Source: Armatimonadota bacterium (lineage in GTDB: Bacteria > Armatimonadota > Fimbriimonadia > Fimbriimonadales > Fimbriimonadaceae). From it: a DNA stretch of 64,000 nucleotides. Made by a program: the position numbers and the translations under genes. The notes below the pieces were generated by a model that was not told the origin of the DNA, did not search any database, and was given only the letters and a program-made list of their open reading frames with translations. Within the stretch, counting starts at the first letter, position 1; the number at the start of each line of letters is the position of its first letter. Shown piece after piece: positions 25,268 to 33,698 of the stretch. The DNA lies in contig JAFDWQ010000003.1 of NCBI GenBank assembly GCA_018268395.1, positions 221,238 to 285,237 on the forward strand, written 5' to 3'.

Positions 25268-26950
25268 TCACGCCGCACGAGGCTCGAGCTCCGAATGCGC
25301 CGTCACACGGTTCCGGCCCTTCTCCTTGCTCCTGTAAAGGGCCCGGTCCGCTTCGGACACGAGTTCGGCCGGGCTGGCCGTCGTTCGGAGCAGCTCGCTG
25401 ACACCGAAGCTTGCGGTGACGGGACGGTACGGCCATTCGTGTCGCTCCAAGGCCGAGCGCAGCCGTTCAGCGGCGACCAATGCCTCGGCTTCGGTCGTTT
25501 CCGGAAGAATGACGACGAACTCTTCGCCGCCATACCGCGCGACGACGTCCCCTGGGCGCGAATTCGATTCGAGGACTTTGGCGACCCTGGTCAGAATCTC
25601 GTCGCCGGCCTGGTGCCCAAAGTCGTCGTTGAACATTTTGAAGCGGTCGACGTCGATCAGGAGGATGGAAAGCGGCTGGAAACGGCGCTGAGACCGGTCG
25701 AAATGGTCGTTAAGGAAACTTTGGAACGTCCGATGGTTCCGGAGACCGGTCAAGCCGTCGGTCGTAGCCAGGGCTTCTAACCTCTCGTTCGCGATCTCCA
25801 GTTCGAACCGTTGCTCTTCGAGGCGGACGTTCATGTCCTGGATGATTCGGAGCTGCTCTTCGAGGATCCGTGTCGCCTGCTTCCGTTCGGTCTGGTCCAC
25901 GCAAGAGATCAGGACGCCGGTGATCGATCCGTTCAAGGCTTTGATCGGAAAGGCACGGGTCAACACGTCGATGGTCTTTCCGTGGAGCGTCTTGGCCGTC
26001 CATTCGATCTCGTTCTGAGAATCGTCCTGAAGCGCAGCCTCGATCCCCTGCAACATGAGGGAAGCGTCCTCGCTGACCGGGAGGACGGTCAGAACGTTCT
26101 GAAGGTAGACGCTGGACGACGGGTGTCCGAAGAGGGTCGTCGCGGCTCGGTTCCAGTCGAAGATCGTGCCGTCCGCACCGACGGAGACACATGCGACCGG
26201 CAGGCCCTGGAAGAGTTCCTCGAATCGGAACGAGGCATGGCGGAGAAGGTCGTTGGCGCCTTCGGCTTCCGAGATGGCCCGGGACAGTTGGTCTTCGTAC
26301 TCCGCGTTCTGGCGGGCCAGCTCTTGCAGTTCGTCCCGTACGTGGCGGAGCGACTCGACGCGGTCCAGAAGCCTTCGCTTCGCGTCTTCCGCCTCTGTCA
26401 ACGACCCCTGCAACGACCGGACAGCCCGCCTCCCGGCTTCGAAACCGATGAAGCAGACGAAAGCCACGACGGCCGCGCACAGGAGCCCTTGCGTCTGCAG
26501 GGCTTGGGTCTGTGCTTCCGACACGTCGTGCGTCGCCTCGGACACAAGTTGCGAAGACAAGGAGAACGCTTCGGCCGCCCGCTCCCTGACGACCGTTTCG
26601 GGGACGCCGAGCCGAACGTCGGCCGTCTTCGCCTTGAGAAACGTCCAAAGCCGGGCCGTCTCCGGGCTTTTGACGTCACCACCGGACGCCCCTTGGACGG
26701 CAGCCAGGTCTTCGAGCTGTTCCCGGTAAAGGTCGGCCTGTCCCGGCCGGCCCAGAGCCAAGGAGCGCAGGAGGTCGTGGTGTCGCTCGACGCCGACCAA
26801 AACCTTCAGCGCGTCCGACGGCCTCTGAGACGAGTCGGCAAAGGCGAGCGGGATCCAGACGAGGCCGACACCGGCCACGACCGCCCACACGACGACGGCC
26901 CACGGGGCCGCGGTCCCCTCCCTCTGCCCGTTCCTAGGAACCAGACCCAC
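25268..26950 (-). CDS. Membrane-bound diguanylate cyclase with PAS domain
   Basis: A 560 aa sensor-type enzyme predicted to make cyclic di-GMP. Two membrane helices (about 17-35 and 152-170) frame an extracytoplasmic region of about 115 residues. A coiled-coil linker (about 178-235), a PAS domain (about 240-350, with GLPVACVSVGADGTIFDWNR) and a GGDEF domain (about 400-550) follow. The active-site motif is GGEEF in ARYGGEEFVVILPE, and an RxxD inhibitory site (RPGD) lies 5 residues upstream, so product inhibition is expected. The long extracytoplasmic loop has the size of a CHASE3-like sensor. Monocistronic; convergent with gene 24350. Confidence 0.92.
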   Translation of the reverse strand: MGLVPRNGQREGTAAPWAVVVWAVVAGVGLVWIPLAFADSSQRPSDALKVLVGVERHHDLLRSLALGRPGQADLYREQLEDLAAVQGASGGDVKSPETARLWTFLKAKTADVRLGVPETVVRERAAEAFSLSSQLVSEATHDVSEAQTQALQTQGLLCAAVVAFVCFIGFEAGRRAVRSLQGSLTEAEDAKRRLLDRVESLRHVRDELQELARQNAEYEDQLSRAISEAEGANDLLRHASFRFEELFQGLPVACVSVGADGTIFDWNRAATTLFGHPSSSVYLQNVLTVLPVSEDASLMLQGIEAALQDDSQNEIEWTAKTLHGKTIDVLTRAFPIKALNGSITGVLISCVDQTERKQATRILEEQLRIIQDMNVRLEEQRFELEIANERLEALATTDGLTGLRNHRTFQSFLNDHFDRSQRRFQPLSILLIDVDRFKMFNDDFGHQAGDEILTRVAKVLESNSRPGDVVARYGGEEFVVILPETTEAEALVAAERLRSALERHEWPYRPVTASFGVSELLRTTASPAELVSEADRALYRSKEKGRNRVTAHSELEPRAA

Positions 26951-26985
26951 CTGACTTGAATTTTCGGTCTGCTTGGAGCCCGTCT

Positions 26986-27534
26986 TTATTCAGCGAGGAG
27001 TCTGTCGAGTTCGCTGTCCGGTGCTTTTTCCAGGTATTCGCGGGTTTCAAGAAGCTCGATCTGACGTTTTTGCCGGACCTCACGGCGGAAGCGGCCTTCT
27101 AAGAACCGCACCTTTTCCTCTCGGGTCTCGCAGACCAACCGGGGGACGGGGCTGGGTTTGCCGTCCTTCAGTGCGACCATCGTGACCCTGGCCGTGTTCG
27201 TGTGGCGCGACGTGCCGGTCCGAAGGTTTGTGGACTCGACGTCGATCGTGACTTCCATCGAAGTGCGCCCGACGTAGCTGATGCGGCCTGTGAGGGTGAC
27301 AAGCTCACCGATTTCGATCGGATCGTGGAAGTCGACCCGGTCGAAGGAGGCCGTGACGCTGACGAGCCCGCAAAACTTTTGTGCGGTCGCGCTCGCGCAT
27401 AGGTCGATCAGGGCCAAGAGGGAACCGCCGAAGACCTTCCCAAGGAAGTTGGCGTCGTTCGGGGTCATGATCTGCGCAAGCTGGGTCGTCGTTTCGCTGA
27501 CCCTTCTGACCGTCGTTCCGGGAGAGGCGTTCAT
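26986..27534 (-). CDS. Acyl-CoA thioesterase, hotdog fold (YkhA/BACH type)
   Basis: A 182 aa acyl-CoA hydrolase. Family marks: TQLAQIMTPNDANFLGKVFGG (N-x-x-G substrate loop with the catalytic Asp-rich block), LIDLCASATAQKF, DRVDFHDPIEIGELVTL and SYVGRTSMEV. Releases free fatty acid and CoA from acyl-CoA in the cytoplasm. Its ATG overlaps the stop of tpiA by 4 bp. Confidence 0.92.
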   Translation of the reverse strand: MNASPGTTVRRVSETTTQLAQIMTPNDANFLGKVFGGSLLALIDLCASATAQKFCGLVSVTASFDRVDFHDPIEIGELVTLTGRISYVGRTSMEVTIDVESTNLRTGTSRHTNTARVTMVALKDGKPSPVPRLVCETREEKVRFLEGRFRREVRQKRQIELLETREYLEKAPDSELDRLLAE

Positions 27535-28325
27535 TTCGCGCTGATGACGATCCGGGCGAAGCCGTCAGGATCCAGCGACGCACCGCCGACAAGCCCGCCG
27601 TCGATGTCCGGTTTGGAGAAAAGCTCGTCAGAGTTGTCAGGTTTGACGCTGCCGCCGTAGAGGACCCGTACGGAATCTGCGACTTCGGCTTCTGACAGGT
27701 TGCCGAGGACCGACCGGACAAACCCGCAGACGCGGTCAGCCTCGTCGGCCGCACACGTTTGGCCCGTGCCGATGGCCCAGACGGGCTCATAAGCGACGAC
27801 CAGCCCGTACAGTTCGGCCGCTTCGATGCCTTCGAGGGCACCCCTGAGCTGGCCTTCGATGACGGCTTCGGTGCGACCCGCTTCCCGTTCGGCGAGCGTT
27901 TCGCCGACGCAGAGGACCGGAGTGACGGCGTGGTAGAGCAACGCCTTGATCTTCAGGTTGACGGTCTCATCGGTCTCGGCGAAGAACGGGACCGTCGATT
28001 CCGGCACTTCCGTCTTTCCGAACCGGCCGCGTGTTTCGGAATGGCCGACGAGGCAATAGTCCACGCAGAGATCGGACAGCATTTTCGGGCTGATGCGGCC
28101 CGTGAACGCCCCCTCTTCCTTCCAGAAGACGTCTTGAGCTCCGACCTTGACCACGGAGTTCTTCGTGAGCTCCTTGACCTTGGGAATGGACAGGTACGGA
28201 GGACAGACGACGACGTCGACGTTCGCCCTGGCAGGTATGGCCGGGATCAGGGACTCGATCATGGCCGTCGCCTGAGGGACGGTCATGTTCATTTTCCAGT
28301 TGCCTGCGACCAGCCTGGTCCTCAT
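27531..28325 (-). CDS. tpiA: Triosephosphate isomerase
   Basis: A 264 aa glycolytic enzyme interconverting DHAP and glyceraldehyde 3-phosphate. Active-site motifs: AGNWKMN (Asn and Lys of the substrate site), CLVGHSETRGRFG (His electrophile) and VVAYEPVWAIGTG (catalytic Glu and start of loop 6), then VLYGGSVKPDN for phosphate binding. Sits in the middle of the osmC-tpiA-thioesterase unit, 2 bp after osmC. Confidence 0.97.
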   Translation of the reverse strand: MRTRLVAGNWKMNMTVPQATAMIESLIPAIPARANVDVVVCPPYLSIPKVKELTKNSVVKVGAQDVFWKEEGAFTGRISPKMLSDLCVDYCLVGHSETRGRFGKTEVPESTVPFFAETDETVNLKIKALLYHAVTPVLCVGETLAEREAGRTEAVIEGQLRGALEGIEAAELYGLVVAYEPVWAIGTGQTCAADEADRVCGFVRSVLGNLSEAEVADSVRVLYGGSVKPDNSDELFSKPDIDGGLVGGASLDPDGFARIVISAK

Positions 28326-28327
28326 GT

Positions 28328-28786
28328 TCAGACCCGCGTGACGGTCGGTTCGACGACGATCTGGACCTTGTCGCGAACGGCGTTCGTGACGATGCAGTAG
28401 GCGTCGGCCTTATGGGCCATGTCTTCGGCCATCTTGACCTGGTCGTCCGTCGCATCGGCACCGAGCCGGATCGTCGGCCTTACGGTGATCTTCTTGTACG
28501 TGAACTGGGGGCCGTTCTCCTCGACTTCCCCGATGGCCGAGACCTCCATGCCAGAGTAGGGAAGTTTTCGGTTCACGGCGATGATCCCGAACGTGATCGA
28601 ATAGCATGCGGCCAGGCTCGCTGTCAGCAGCTCTTCGGGGTTCGTCCCCGTTCCTTCGGAGCCCCCGAACTCGGGCGGAACGGACAACGGGACGCCGACT
28701 GCCGACCTGTCTGCCGTGACTTTTCCGGAACCGTCGCGACCTCCGCTCCAACTTAGGGTCACGGGATATTCGTGGACCTTGGACAT
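28328..28786 (-). CDS. OsmC/Ohr-family peroxiredoxin
   Basis: A 152 aa thiol peroxidase that removes organic hydroperoxides. Both redox cysteines are present: C61 in TASLAACYSI and C131 in AYCIVTNAV. The N-terminal GTGTNPEELL block is typical of the OsmC branch. First gene of the unit with tpiA and the thioesterase; its TAGAAT box is 6 nt before the ATG. Confidence 0.92.
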   Translation of the reverse strand: MSKVHEYPVTLSWSGGRDGSGKVTADRSAVGVPLSVPPEFGGSEGTGTNPEELLTASLAACYSITFGIIAVNRKLPYSGMEVSAIGEVEENGPQFTYKKITVRPTIRLGADATDDQVKMAEDMAHKADAYCIVTNAVRDKVQIVVEPTVTRV

Positions 28787-28792
28787 GCCGGC

Positions 28793-28798
28793 ATTCTA
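28793..28798 (-). promoter_or_regulatory. TAGAAT -10-like box before osmC-tpiA
   Basis: TAGAAT on the minus strand lies 6 nt before the ATG at 28786, no Shine-Dalgarno; leaderless pattern. Confidence 0.45.
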
Positions 28799-28857
28799 CT
28801 CGGGCCAGACTGAACGTGGGCCGCGCCCTCGGCCCTATCGTGCCGCGCGTCCGTGCT

Positions 28858-28863
28858 TACAAT
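28858..28863 (+). promoter_or_regulatory. TACAAT -10 box for the DCC gene
   Basis: TACAAT 18 nt before the ATG at 28882, leaving room for AAGGAACGGG as ribosome site; a conventional leadered start. Confidence 0.4.
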
Positions 28864-28881
28864 GCGTCATAAGGAACGGGA

Positions 28882-29253
28882 ATGACCTGGAAGCTCTACT
28901 ACGACGGCGAGTGCAACCTTTGCCACGGGTCGCAGCTCCAGGTCGTCAAATGGGCTGCGAAAGCAGGCCAGCAGGTCGAAACCGAAGTCCTTCAGTCGCC
29001 GGAAGCGGCCGAAAAGGGTTACTCGGGCGACGAGATGGTCCTCGAGGCGGACGGCGTTTACAGAGCGGCCGACGCTTGGATCCGGCTGATGAGGGTCGCA
29101 CCTTGGTACCTGCGTTGGATCGGCATCGTCGGAACGGTCCCTGGCGTCCGACAACTCTTGGCCCTCGGCTATCGCATCGTGGCCCGGTACAGAAAGAAGT
29201 GGTTCGGAGTCCGCGCGTGCCCCCTTCCGCCGCGTCCGACGGTCAAAAAGTAG
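28882..29253 (+). CDS. DCC family thiol-disulfide oxidoreductase-like protein (DUF393)
   Basis: A 123 aa protein with the family motif DGECNLCHG (C11 and C14, in the D-x-x-C-x-x-C form), a thioredoxin-like redox pair, and the closing RMVA... type helix region LGYRIVARYRKKWFG. Targets are unknown. Divergent from osmC with a 95 bp gap, and convergent with glgA, overlapping its 3' end by 11 bp. Confidence 0.88.
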   Translation: MTWKLYYDGECNLCHGSQLQVVKWAAKAGQQVETEVLQSPEAAEKGYSGDEMVLEADGVYRAADAWIRLMRVAPWYLRWIGIVGTVPGVRQLLALGYRIVARYRKKWFGVRACPLPPRPTVKK

Positions 29254-30694
29254 CCGCTTGGACCGGATACTGCGTCGCCCGCGAACGGACGGCGTTCTCG
29301 TACAAACCGACGTATTCGACCGCACTTTTGCCCCAACCGTAGTCGCCTTCCATGCACCGGAGGACGAACCGGTCCCAGTCCGGGCTCCGATAGGCGCGGA
29401 CGGCTCTGTGGACCGCGTCCAAGAAGGGGCCGGAGTCCCGGTCGGTGAACACGAACCCGTTCTCGCCTTCGAAAACGGTGTCGGCCAGTCCGCCCGTGCG
29501 CCGGACGACGGGGACCGATCCGTACCGCATGGCGAACATTTGGCCGAGGCCGCACGGTTCGAACGAACTGGGCATAAGGAAAACGTCGATCCCGGCGTAG
29601 ACCCGCTGGGCCAAGTCCGCGTCATAGGCTTCGACGAGCTTGAACCTGCCCGGGTGGGCCGCCTGGAACGCCCGGAATTCGGCCGCCATTTGCCGGTCGC
29701 CGATAGCGAGCATGACAAGGCTCGCCCCTGTCTCCAGGATGGCCGGGAGTGAGGCCAAGATGAGGTCGAAGCCCTTTTGACTGCTCAATCGCGAGACGAC
29801 TCCCAGGACAGGGGCGTCCGAAGGCGCGTCGATCCCGAGTTCACGGCAGAGAGATTCCCGGCACAAGCCCTTACCGGTCAGGTCGTGTGAGGAAAAGTGA
29901 TGGTCGATTCGAGGATCGGTCGAGGGATCGTGCCGCTCGACGTCGATCCCGTTCAGGATTCCGGACAGCCGGGCATGGGACGCCAAGTGCCTCATGACCC
30001 CCCAAAGCCCACAGCCGTACTCCTCCGTTTGGATCTCATGGCCGTACGTCGGACTGACGGTGTTGACCTGGTCGGCATAGACGCACCCTGCCTTCAAGAA
30101 ATTCACGCCTCCCCAACACTCGAGACGGTCCATGTCGAAACTGCTCCAAGGAAGTCCTGCCGCTTCGACCGTATCCGGCCCGAACTGGCCCTGGTAGGCC
30201 AGGTTGTGCAGTGTGAACACGCTCGCCGTCGACTCCCAGCCGGTCTTTTCCCTCAGGAACACGGGCAAGAACCCGGTGTGCCAGTCGTTCGCATGGACGA
30301 CGTCCGGGCGCCAGTTCAACCTTCTGCAAGCTTCGAGGGCCGCTTGAGCGTAGAACAGGTAGGCGTCCCTTCCCGGTGAGTAGACCTCTTCGCTCTTCGA
30401 GACGGAACCGAAGAAGTGGTCCCCTTCGATCAGCCAAACGGTCAAGCCGTCATGGACGACCTCGTAGACGTCGGCGAGCACGGCCTGTCTGGGGTTCAGT
30501 CCCACCGGGATCTGGGTGGCGATCTTGACGGCTCTCCACCGAGGGTCGTTCACGACCATCCCGTAGGCCGGCATGACGACACGGACGTCGTGTCCGAGCT
30601 GACCGAGGGCCTTAGGAAGCGAACCGGCGACATCGGCAAGTCCGCCGACTTTTGCGAACGGCTCGACTTCGACAGAGGCAAGGAGGATCTTCAC
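29243..30694 (-). CDS. glgA: Glycogen synthase (ADP-glucose, GT5)
   Basis: A 483 aa GT-B glycosyltransferase extending alpha-1,4-glucan from ADP-glucose. The nucleotide-sugar motif KVGGLADVAGSLPKAL is at residues 15-30; the C-terminal Rossmann half holds GVVSRLSSQKGFDL and PSSFEPCGLGQMFAMRYG with the catalytic Glu-x7-Glu-like site. Start is GTG. No other glycogen gene is nearby. Confidence 0.95.
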   Translation of the reverse strand: MKILLASVEVEPFAKVGGLADVAGSLPKALGQLGHDVRVVMPAYGMVVNDPRWRAVKIATQIPVGLNPRQAVLADVYEVVHDGLTVWLIEGDHFFGSVSKSEEVYSPGRDAYLFYAQAALEACRRLNWRPDVVHANDWHTGFLPVFLREKTGWESTASVFTLHNLAYQGQFGPDTVEAAGLPWSSFDMDRLECWGGVNFLKAGCVYADQVNTVSPTYGHEIQTEEYGCGLWGVMRHLASHARLSGILNGIDVERHDPSTDPRIDHHFSSHDLTGKGLCRESLCRELGIDAPSDAPVLGVVSRLSSQKGFDLILASLPAILETGASLVMLAIGDRQMAAEFRAFQAAHPGRFKLVEAYDADLAQRVYAGIDVFLMPSSFEPCGLGQMFAMRYGSVPVVRRTGGLADTVFEGENGFVFTDRDSGPFLDAVHRAVRAYRSPDWDRFVLRCMEGDYGWGKSAVEYVGLYENAVRSRATQYPVQAATF

Positions 30695-30709
30695 GATGGG
30701 GGTAAGAGG

Positions 30710-30715
30710 ATTATC
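30710..30715 (-). promoter_or_regulatory. GATAAT -10 box for glgA
   Basis: GATAAT on the minus strand 15 nt before the GTG start of glgA, giving a very short leader without a Shine-Dalgarno. Confidence 0.35.
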
Positions 30716-30750
30716 GGACGCAAGTGAGGTCGGGGTCAGACAGGCCTTGT

Positions 30751-30784
30751 CCCGACGCCCGTCCGCTTCGGGCCGGGCGTCGGG
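30751..30784 (-). terminator. Strong hairpin after the thiolase gene
   Basis: A perfect 11 bp stem (CCCGACGCCCG / CGGGCGTCGGG) with a 12 nt loop between thiolase and glgA. No T-run follows on the minus strand, so it is either a factor-dependent terminator or an RNA 3'-end stabiliser. Confidence 0.4.
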
Positions 30785-30809
30785 TCGTTCGCTGGGAGCG
30801 GAACGATCG

Positions 30810-31988
30810 TCAGAGGGCTTGCACCAGGACTGCGGTGGCCTCGCCGCCGCCGATGCAGGGCGTCGCGACCGCGTACTGTCCGCCCCTGCGCCGGAGTTCG
30901 TGGAGGGCGGTCAAGACCAGCCGCGTGCCGGTCATGCCGATCGGATGCCCGAGAGAAACGGCGCCGCCGTTGACGTTCAGTTTGTCCGATCCGATGCCGA
31001 CCTCTTTCGCGGAATGCATGGCGACAACGGAAAAGGCCTCGTTGACCTCGAACAGGTCGATGTCGGAGACGCTCAGACCCGCCTTGTCAAGGAGCTTTTT
31101 GATCGCGGACGCGGGCGCGGTCGTGAACCATTGCGGGTCTTGGGCGAACTGAGTGTAGGCGACGATTTTTCCGATAGGCCTCCAGCCCTTGGCCGAGGCC
31201 TTGTCGGACGAGCAAAGGACCATGGCCGCCGCCCCGTCGTCGATGGAGCTGGCGTTTCCCGCCGTGGTCACGCCCTCCTTGTCGAACGCCGGCCTGAGCT
31301 CGGGAAGTTTTGCGATATTGCCGCGTTTCGGCTCTTCGTCTTCACGGACGACCACAGGGTCGCCCTTACGTTGCGGAATGGACACTGGGACGATCTCTTC
31401 GGCCAACCGGCCCTCGTCTTGCGCGGCCAGAGCCCGCCGGTACGATTCGGCGGCGTAAGCGTCGACCTCTTCTCGGGAAAAGGCGTTGTCGCGGGCGCAG
31501 AGGTCGCCGCAGTTGCCCATATGGACGTTGCTGTACGGATCCCAAAGTCCGTCATGGATCATGAGGTCCAGGGCTTGTGCGTGTCCCATTCGGAAGCCTG
31601 CCCGGGCCGTCGGCATGGCATAGGGCGCGTTCGTCATCGACTCCATCCCGCCCGCCACGACGACGTCAGCGTCGCCGCACCGGACCGCTTGGGCGGCCAT
31701 CATGACCGTCTTCATCCCGCTTCCGCAGACCTTGTTGACGGTCGTGCAGGGCACCGAGTCGGGGATGCCGGCTCCACGGCTGGCTTGGCGTGCCGGCGCC
31801 TGACCGATGGCCGCGCTCAAGACGTTGCCCATCAGGACTTCGTCGACGTCTCCCGGTTGGACTCCGGCTCGTTCCAGTGCGGCCTTGATCGCGACCGATC
31901 CGAGTTGGGGGGCGGTGAGACTGGAAAACGCACCTTGAAAGGCGCCGATCGGAGTACGGACTCCGGACAAGACGACGACGTCGCTCAT
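30810..31988 (-). CDS. Acetyl-CoA acetyltransferase (thiolase)
   Basis: A 392 aa type II thiolase joining or splitting acetoacetyl-CoA. Nucleophile C88 in NKVCGSGMKTVMMAA; later SLGHPIGMTGTR with the active-site His and ATPCIGGGEATAV with the second active-site Cys. The block VLMGNVLSAAIGQAPARQAS also fits. In the cytoplasm it may serve butanoate or fatty-acid breakdown or polyhydroxyalkanoate synthesis; no partner gene is adjacent to decide. TACCCT lies 6 nt before the ATG. Confidence 0.94.
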   Translation of the reverse strand: MSDVVVLSGVRTPIGAFQGAFSSLTAPQLGSVAIKAALERAGVQPGDVDEVLMGNVLSAAIGQAPARQASRGAGIPDSVPCTTVNKVCGSGMKTVMMAAQAVRCGDADVVVAGGMESMTNAPYAMPTARAGFRMGHAQALDLMIHDGLWDPYSNVHMGNCGDLCARDNAFSREEVDAYAAESYRRALAAQDEGRLAEEIVPVSIPQRKGDPVVVREDEEPKRGNIAKLPELRPAFDKEGVTTAGNASSIDDGAAAMVLCSSDKASAKGWRPIGKIVAYTQFAQDPQWFTTAPASAIKKLLDKAGLSVSDIDLFEVNEAFSVVAMHSAKEVGIGSDKLNVNGGAVSLGHPIGMTGTRLVLTALHELRRRGGQYAVATPCIGGGEATAVLVQAL

Positions 31989-31994
31989 GGCGCT

Positions 31995-32000
31995 AGGGTA
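31995..32000 (-). promoter_or_regulatory. TACCCT -10-like box before the thiolase gene
   Basis: TACCCT on the minus strand, 6 nt before the ATG at 31988; leaderless pattern. Confidence 0.4.
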
Positions 32001-32021
32001 CCGGGTCGGATCGGCCCTTCC

Positions 32022-33686
32022 TCAGGCGACCGGGCCTTGCGGATCGGACGGTGCATCCGGCTCGTCGGAACCTGGACTCTTGCGCTTTTTGTCGAGCTTG
32101 GCCATGGCCCGGTCGACGTACGCCGTCTCGGGCATCTGCATCCTGCGCGTGACCGCGATATAGACCCAGCATCCAGCCAGCCCCAGGACGACGAATCCGG
32201 CGCCGAAGACGGGCTTGGACAGGTTCGCCCCAAGCATCCAGCGCATCACGGACCAGCAAGGGACCGCCATGACGGCCGCGGCGATGAAGCATTTACCGAG
32301 GGTCGTCAGGATGCCGGACATGTCCAAGTCACCGGTGTGGCGTGAAATGGTCGTAAGGAGCACGGTCGCGAGGACGACGGCCGCGACCGACCCTGCCAGC
32401 GGGAGTCCGAGATGGGCCAGGGGCGTTTTGGTCAGCAATGTGCAAAGAACGAGGAACACGGCCGTCGTGACCGTGCTGACGACGATCGGCCAAAGCGTCT
32501 GCTGGACCGCGAAGAAGGCCCGCATCAGGATCGGCTGCACGCACCAGGCCGCGACGCCGAACGAGAGGAGTTGCAGGATCGGTGCCGTCCTCGCGGTCTC
32601 GACCTCAGTGAACCGACCGTGTTCCAGCAGGATCTTGATCACACCTTCAGGCATGGCGATCAAAAGCGCCGAGACGGGGACCGTGATGTAGAGGACGGTC
32701 CGTAGCGATCGTGAGAGTTGGTCGCGATAGGCGTCCATCCGCCCGGTCGCATAGAACTGCGAAAGGGCGGGGAACGCTGCGATCGCGAAGGACTGGCCGA
32801 AGACGGCCAAAGGGGCTTGCATGATGCGGTCCGCGTTGTCGAGCGCGGTCGGCATGCCCGCGCCATAGAACGAACCGAAGTACTGCATCACCAGCCCGAA
32901 GACGGCGGGAAGCGACAGTCCGAACACCACGGGCAACATGAGCCGGAACACCTTTCGGACCCCGGGGTGCTTGGTATCGAACGTGACCTTGAACATGCCC
33001 CCGAGCTTTCGGATCGCGAACAGCGGAAGGACGACGTTGCCGAGGAACGCTCCCGCCAAGGCCCCCCAAGACATCCCTGCCACCTTGGGGGACACGAAGT
33101 GGGACAGCACGACCGCGCCAAAGATGATGCCGAGGTTGTAGAGGTTGGGGCCGAGCCCCGGAACGGTGAAAACCTGACGGGCGTAGAGCGTCCCGAACAT
33201 CAGTCCCCCGACGAAGAACGCCAGTTGGGCGGGAAGAACGATCCGGCTGAGGTCGGAGGCCGTCTGCCACGTCGCAGGACTTCCGGGTACGAGAAGTTGA
33301 AGGAGCGGATAGGCGAACACCCAGGCCAGCACGATAAAGACGGTGATGATCACCGACATCCAGCTCGTGACCGAGCTGAAGACGTGCCAGGCTTCCGATT
33401 CCCGACCCGTGTGGAGGTACTCGCTGAACACCGGGATGAACGCGGAACTCAGAGCGCCTCCGGCGATCAAAAAGAACAGGACGTCTGGGACTGCGAAGGA
33501 CTGTCGGTACGCGTCGGTCAGGACCGTCTGACCGAACATGGCGGCGACGATCGTGTTTCGGAGCAACCCGAGGACGCGGCTCAGAAAGAGGCTGAGCACC
33601 ATGATGCCGCTCGCCTTTCCGAAGTCGGGCTTGGGAGGAGTCGGCGCGCTCACAGTCGGGTTCTCGGTGCCGGTGACGACCGGCAA
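32022..33686 (-). CDS. murJ: Lipid II flippase MurJ
   Basis: A 554 aa MviN/MurJ protein moving lipid II across the membrane for peptidoglycan synthesis. About 14 hydrophobic helices; the N-terminal signature SLFLSRVLGLLRNTIVAAMF and LFFLIAGGALSSAFIPVFSEY are clear. A charged cytoplasmic tail of about 40 residues (KLDKKRKSPGSDEPDAP) is added. The start is TTG at 33686, with a CATAAT box 6 nt before it that overlaps the stop of nhaA, so the gene probably has its own promoter despite lying 7 bp after nhaA. Confidence 0.93.
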   Translation of the reverse strand: MPVVTGTENPTVSAPTPPKPDFGKASGIMVLSLFLSRVLGLLRNTIVAAMFGQTVLTDAYRQSFAVPDVLFFLIAGGALSSAFIPVFSEYLHTGRESEAWHVFSSVTSWMSVIITVFIVLAWVFAYPLLQLLVPGSPATWQTASDLSRIVLPAQLAFFVGGLMFGTLYARQVFTVPGLGPNLYNLGIIFGAVVLSHFVSPKVAGMSWGALAGAFLGNVVLPLFAIRKLGGMFKVTFDTKHPGVRKVFRLMLPVVFGLSLPAVFGLVMQYFGSFYGAGMPTALDNADRIMQAPLAVFGQSFAIAAFPALSQFYATGRMDAYRDQLSRSLRTVLYITVPVSALLIAMPEGVIKILLEHGRFTEVETARTAPILQLLSFGVAAWCVQPILMRAFFAVQQTLWPIVVSTVTTAVFLVLCTLLTKTPLAHLGLPLAGSVAAVVLATVLLTTISRHTGDLDMSGILTTLGKCFIAAAVMAVPCWSVMRWMLGANLSKPVFGAGFVVLGLAGCWVYIAVTRRMQMPETAYVDRAMAKLDKKRKSPGSDEPDAPSDPQGPVA

Positions 33687-33692
33687 CGGTCC

Positions 33693-33698
33693 ATTATG
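33693..33698 (-). promoter_or_regulatory. CATAAT -10-like box for murJ, overlapping the nhaA stop
   Basis: CATAAT on the minus strand, 6 nt before the TTG start of murJ; its TAA is the nhaA stop codon. The surrounding TCATAATGGAC is the same as at the atp operon. Confidence 0.45.
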